7,056 bases of DNA from Candidatus Hydrogenedentota bacterium (lineage in GTDB: Bacteria > Hydrogenedentota > Hydrogenedentia > Hydrogenedentales > SLHB01), in assembly GCA_003552765.1 (NCBI GenBank), contig PUOI01000496.1, positions 1 through 7,056 on the forward strand, given 5' to 3'. The notes beneath the pieces are model-generated. The model worked only from the letters and a program-made list of their open reading frames with translations. It was not told the origin of the DNA and ran no database searches. This document shows, in pieces, positions 5,452 to 7,056 of this stretch. The stretch's first letter is position 1; each line of letters opens with the position of its first letter. Both the position numbers and the translations under genes were made by a program.

Positions 5452-6960
5452 ATGGCTCGCGTAGCCCTATGTCAAGACGTGATGGTCGAATATATGGGCT
5501 TCATGCTCATTTCGTCTTATCTTAAGCAAGAAGGCCACACTGTTGAACTCTTCTTTGACGATCAAACCCACGAAGAGCGGTTTATTCGGGAACTCGAAAG
5601 GTTTCAGCCGGACGTTGTCGGCTTCTCCATCCTAAGTCCTAGTGTGCGTTGGGCATTGCGGACCGCCACGCAGGTGAAGGACCGGATTGGAGCGGTCACC
5701 GTTTTCGGGAATGTGCATGCGATCATGTCTCCCAACTTCATCGAAAATGCTGGCGTCGATATCATATGCCAGGGAGAGGGAGAGTACTGCATGCGTGAAC
5801 TGTGTGACGCCCTTGATGCGGGAAGGGACTATACCGGTATTGAGGGGTTTTGGGTCAAGAAGCCGGACGGCGAGATTAGCAAGAACCCGATGTGCGCCGA
5901 GTTGGTGGATATGGACGCCATGCCCAGTCCAGATCGCGTTATGTATGACAAGTATGGTTTTTTCCGTCACAGTCCGTATCTTCGAGTACTTGCGGGGCGG
6001 GGCTGCCCATTCCGGTGTACCTTTTGTTCTAATCCTGTTTTGATGGACCACTACGGCGGCGCGAAACAGTATGTTCGCAAGAAGACTCCGCAGAACGCCA
6101 TCCGCGAAATTGAAGAGATGGTGGCGAACCATCCGCGCAAGGTGAAGTTCATTTTCTTCATAGACGAGGTCTTTTGGGTGAAGAACGATTGGTTACGAGA
6201 GTTCCTGACGCTCTACAAAGAACGCATTGGAATTCCGTTCAACGCAAACTTTCGCTTTGGGGGAATTCAAGAAGAAGACATCAAGTTACTTGCTGATTCA
6301 GGCGCCACTATTATGAACGTGGCCATCGAAACGGGCAGTGAAGAACAACGCAAGGGTATGATGAACAAGCCCTTCAGTGATGAACAGATTCTTCAGGTGA
6401 CGGATTGGATGCATAAGCATGGGATCCGGTTTGGTTCCAGCGCCTTCTTCGGGATGCCGGGAGATACATTCGAGAATTTGGTGGAACGCCTTGAATTTTA
6501 TCGCAAGGTTAATCCGCTCTATCTGTATACCACTTTCTTCCAGCCGTATCCGGGCCTATCTCTGACTCAGCATGAGGAGGTGCAGAAGCTCATGCCGGCC
6601 AACAGAGATTACGGCTTGACGGTGCATCACGAGATGTACCTTGACCTTCCGGATAAGGACCGGATGACGAATCTAAAGAAGGTGTATTTCCTGTGCATGA
6701 AGTTCCCCCGCTTGTCGCCGGTGTTGCTATGGTTGACGAAGTTCCGTATCCCACTGTTATTCGACGCTCTGTTCGTGAGCCACTTCACGTATTATGTGTT
6801 TCGGTTTGAACGGATATCCTTCTTCCAGTGGTTTGTGCATATGAAGGTGTTTGCGATCAATCCGATATTGCGTAAGAGGCGTCGCTCTGTGCAGGATCAG
6901 GGCCAGGCGAAGGAAGCCAAGGTCGCCAAGGCTGACGTAGGGGGGAGCGCAGGTGACTGA
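5452..6960 (+). CDS. B12-binding-type radical SAM protein with hydrophobic C-terminal region
   Basis: This 502-aa protein again pairs an N-terminal cobalamin-type domain with a radical SAM core, but it is clearly not a recent duplicate of its neighbour. The first domain shows GFMLISSYLKQEGH, PDVVGFSILSP, GNVHAIMSP (in place of the usual GGPHAT) and QGEGE (107-111); DxHxxG is absent. The cluster motif is the standard CX3CX2C: C185, C189 and C192 in GRGCPFRCTFC. IFFIDEVF, NVAIETGSEE and SAFFGMPGDT are core motifs. After about residue 405 the chain is rich in hydrophobic and aromatic residues with basic flanks (SPVLLWLTKF, IPLLFDALFVSHFTYYVF), suggesting membrane association, then ends in an Arg/Lys/Ala-rich tail. 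The ATG follows AAAGGAT by 9 nt. The 3' end overlaps the next gene by 8 nt, so the two are probably translationally coupled. The substrate is unknown; a lipid or lipid-linked molecule would suit the hydrophobic tail. Confidence 0.88.
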   Translation: MARVALCQDVMVEYMGFMLISSYLKQEGHTVELFFDDQTHEERFIRELERFQPDVVGFSILSPSVRWALRTATQVKDRIGAVTVFGNVHAIMSPNFIENAGVDIICQGEGEYCMRELCDALDAGRDYTGIEGFWVKKPDGEISKNPMCAELVDMDAMPSPDRVMYDKYGFFRHSPYLRVLAGRGCPFRCTFCSNPVLMDHYGGAKQYVRKKTPQNAIREIEEMVANHPRKVKFIFFIDEVFWVKNDWLREFLTLYKERIGIPFNANFRFGGIQEEDIKLLADSGATIMNVAIETGSEEQRKGMMNKPFSDEQILQVTDWMHKHGIRFGSSAFFGMPGDTFENLVERLEFYRKVNPLYLYTTFFQPYPGLSLTQHEEVQKLMPANRDYGLTVHHEMYLDLPDKDRMTNLKKVYFLCMKFPRLSPVLLWLTKFRIPLLFDALFVSHFTYYVFRFERISFFQWFVHMKVFAINPILRKRRRSVQDQGQAKEAKVAKADVGGSAGD

Positions 6961-7056
6961 TGACGCCGAAGTCAAGCGTTCTTTCTATACACGTGTACGT
7001 CACACCTACGATTCGAGTCTAAGTACAGAAAAGGTGGTCTGTAATCTGTGTGGAAC
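6953..7056 (+). CDS. N-terminus of a CxxC-containing protein, possibly a methyltransferase (partial)
   Basis: A GTG at 6953, preceded by GGGGGAG (6940-6946) at 6-nt spacing, opens a frame that stays open to the window edge (34 complete codons). It starts VTDDAEVKRSFYTRVR and ends VVCNLCG. The start overlaps the last 8 nt of the radical SAM gene; the nearby ATG at 6960 is in another frame and soon meets a stop. A CxxCG zinc-knuckle-like motif early in the chain is common in class I SAM-dependent methyltransferases of biosynthetic clusters, and such genes often sit next to B12-type radical SAM genes. That is analogy only; no methyltransferase motif lies within the visible part, and other zinc-knuckle proteins are possible. 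Confidence 0.65.
   Translation, partial: MTDDAEVKRSFYTRVRHTYDSSLSTEKVVCNLCG

Noticed and set aside
1..7056. CRISPR array or toxin-antitoxin/defence system
   Set aside because: No regularly spaced repeats, and no Cas, toxin or nuclease motifs are visible in any convincing frame.

Overview
The window is a bacterial chromosomal segment in two parts of different base composition. The left half (to about 3490) is GC-rich: hand counts on sample 60-base lines give 75% at 1501-1560 and 63% at 2101-2160. From about 3600 it turns more AT-rich (42% at 4801-4860, 53% at 6301-6360). The tRNA, the terminator and the cell-wall genes point to a Gram-negative-type bacterium, perhaps from an uncultivated lineage (Planctomycetota/Verrucomicrobiota/Hydrogenedentota-like). 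That placement is a guess; nothing in the sequence fixes it.

Layout. At 3-74 there is what looks like the last 23 codons of a plus-strand gene. It is followed by a structured GC-rich spacer. Next is a complete minus-strand tRNA-Asp(GUC) unit: promoter (368-397), tRNA with encoded CCA (274-351) and a strong intrinsic terminator (211-255). A perfect 16-bp palindrome lies inside the tRNA promoter. A plus-strand pair follows, separated by 1 nt: a SpoIID/LytB-type peptidoglycan protein with a SPOR-like segment and a likely lipoprotein signal (649-2322), and a divergent AnmK-like protein (2324-3487).

After a 386-bp spacer containing repeats that resemble a decayed insertion-sequence end (speculative), a second plus-strand block starts. 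It holds two cobalamin-binding-type radical SAM proteins (3874-5289 and 5452-6960). The start of a third gene (from GTG 6953, cut by the window end) overlaps the second radical SAM gene by 8 nt and may be a methyltransferase.

How the genes may work together. SpoIID-family enzymes cleave denuded glycan strands and leave 1,6-anhydro-MurNAc ends, SPOR domains bind denuded glycans, and AnmK phosphorylates anhydro-MurNAc. The first pair therefore reads as a peptidoglycan cleavage and recycling couple. However, the AnmK-like protein has lost the family's nucleotide-binding signature, so its activity is uncertain. The second block looks like the start of a biosynthetic cluster (natural product, lipid or surface glycan) using radical chemistry; its substrate cannot be read from this window.
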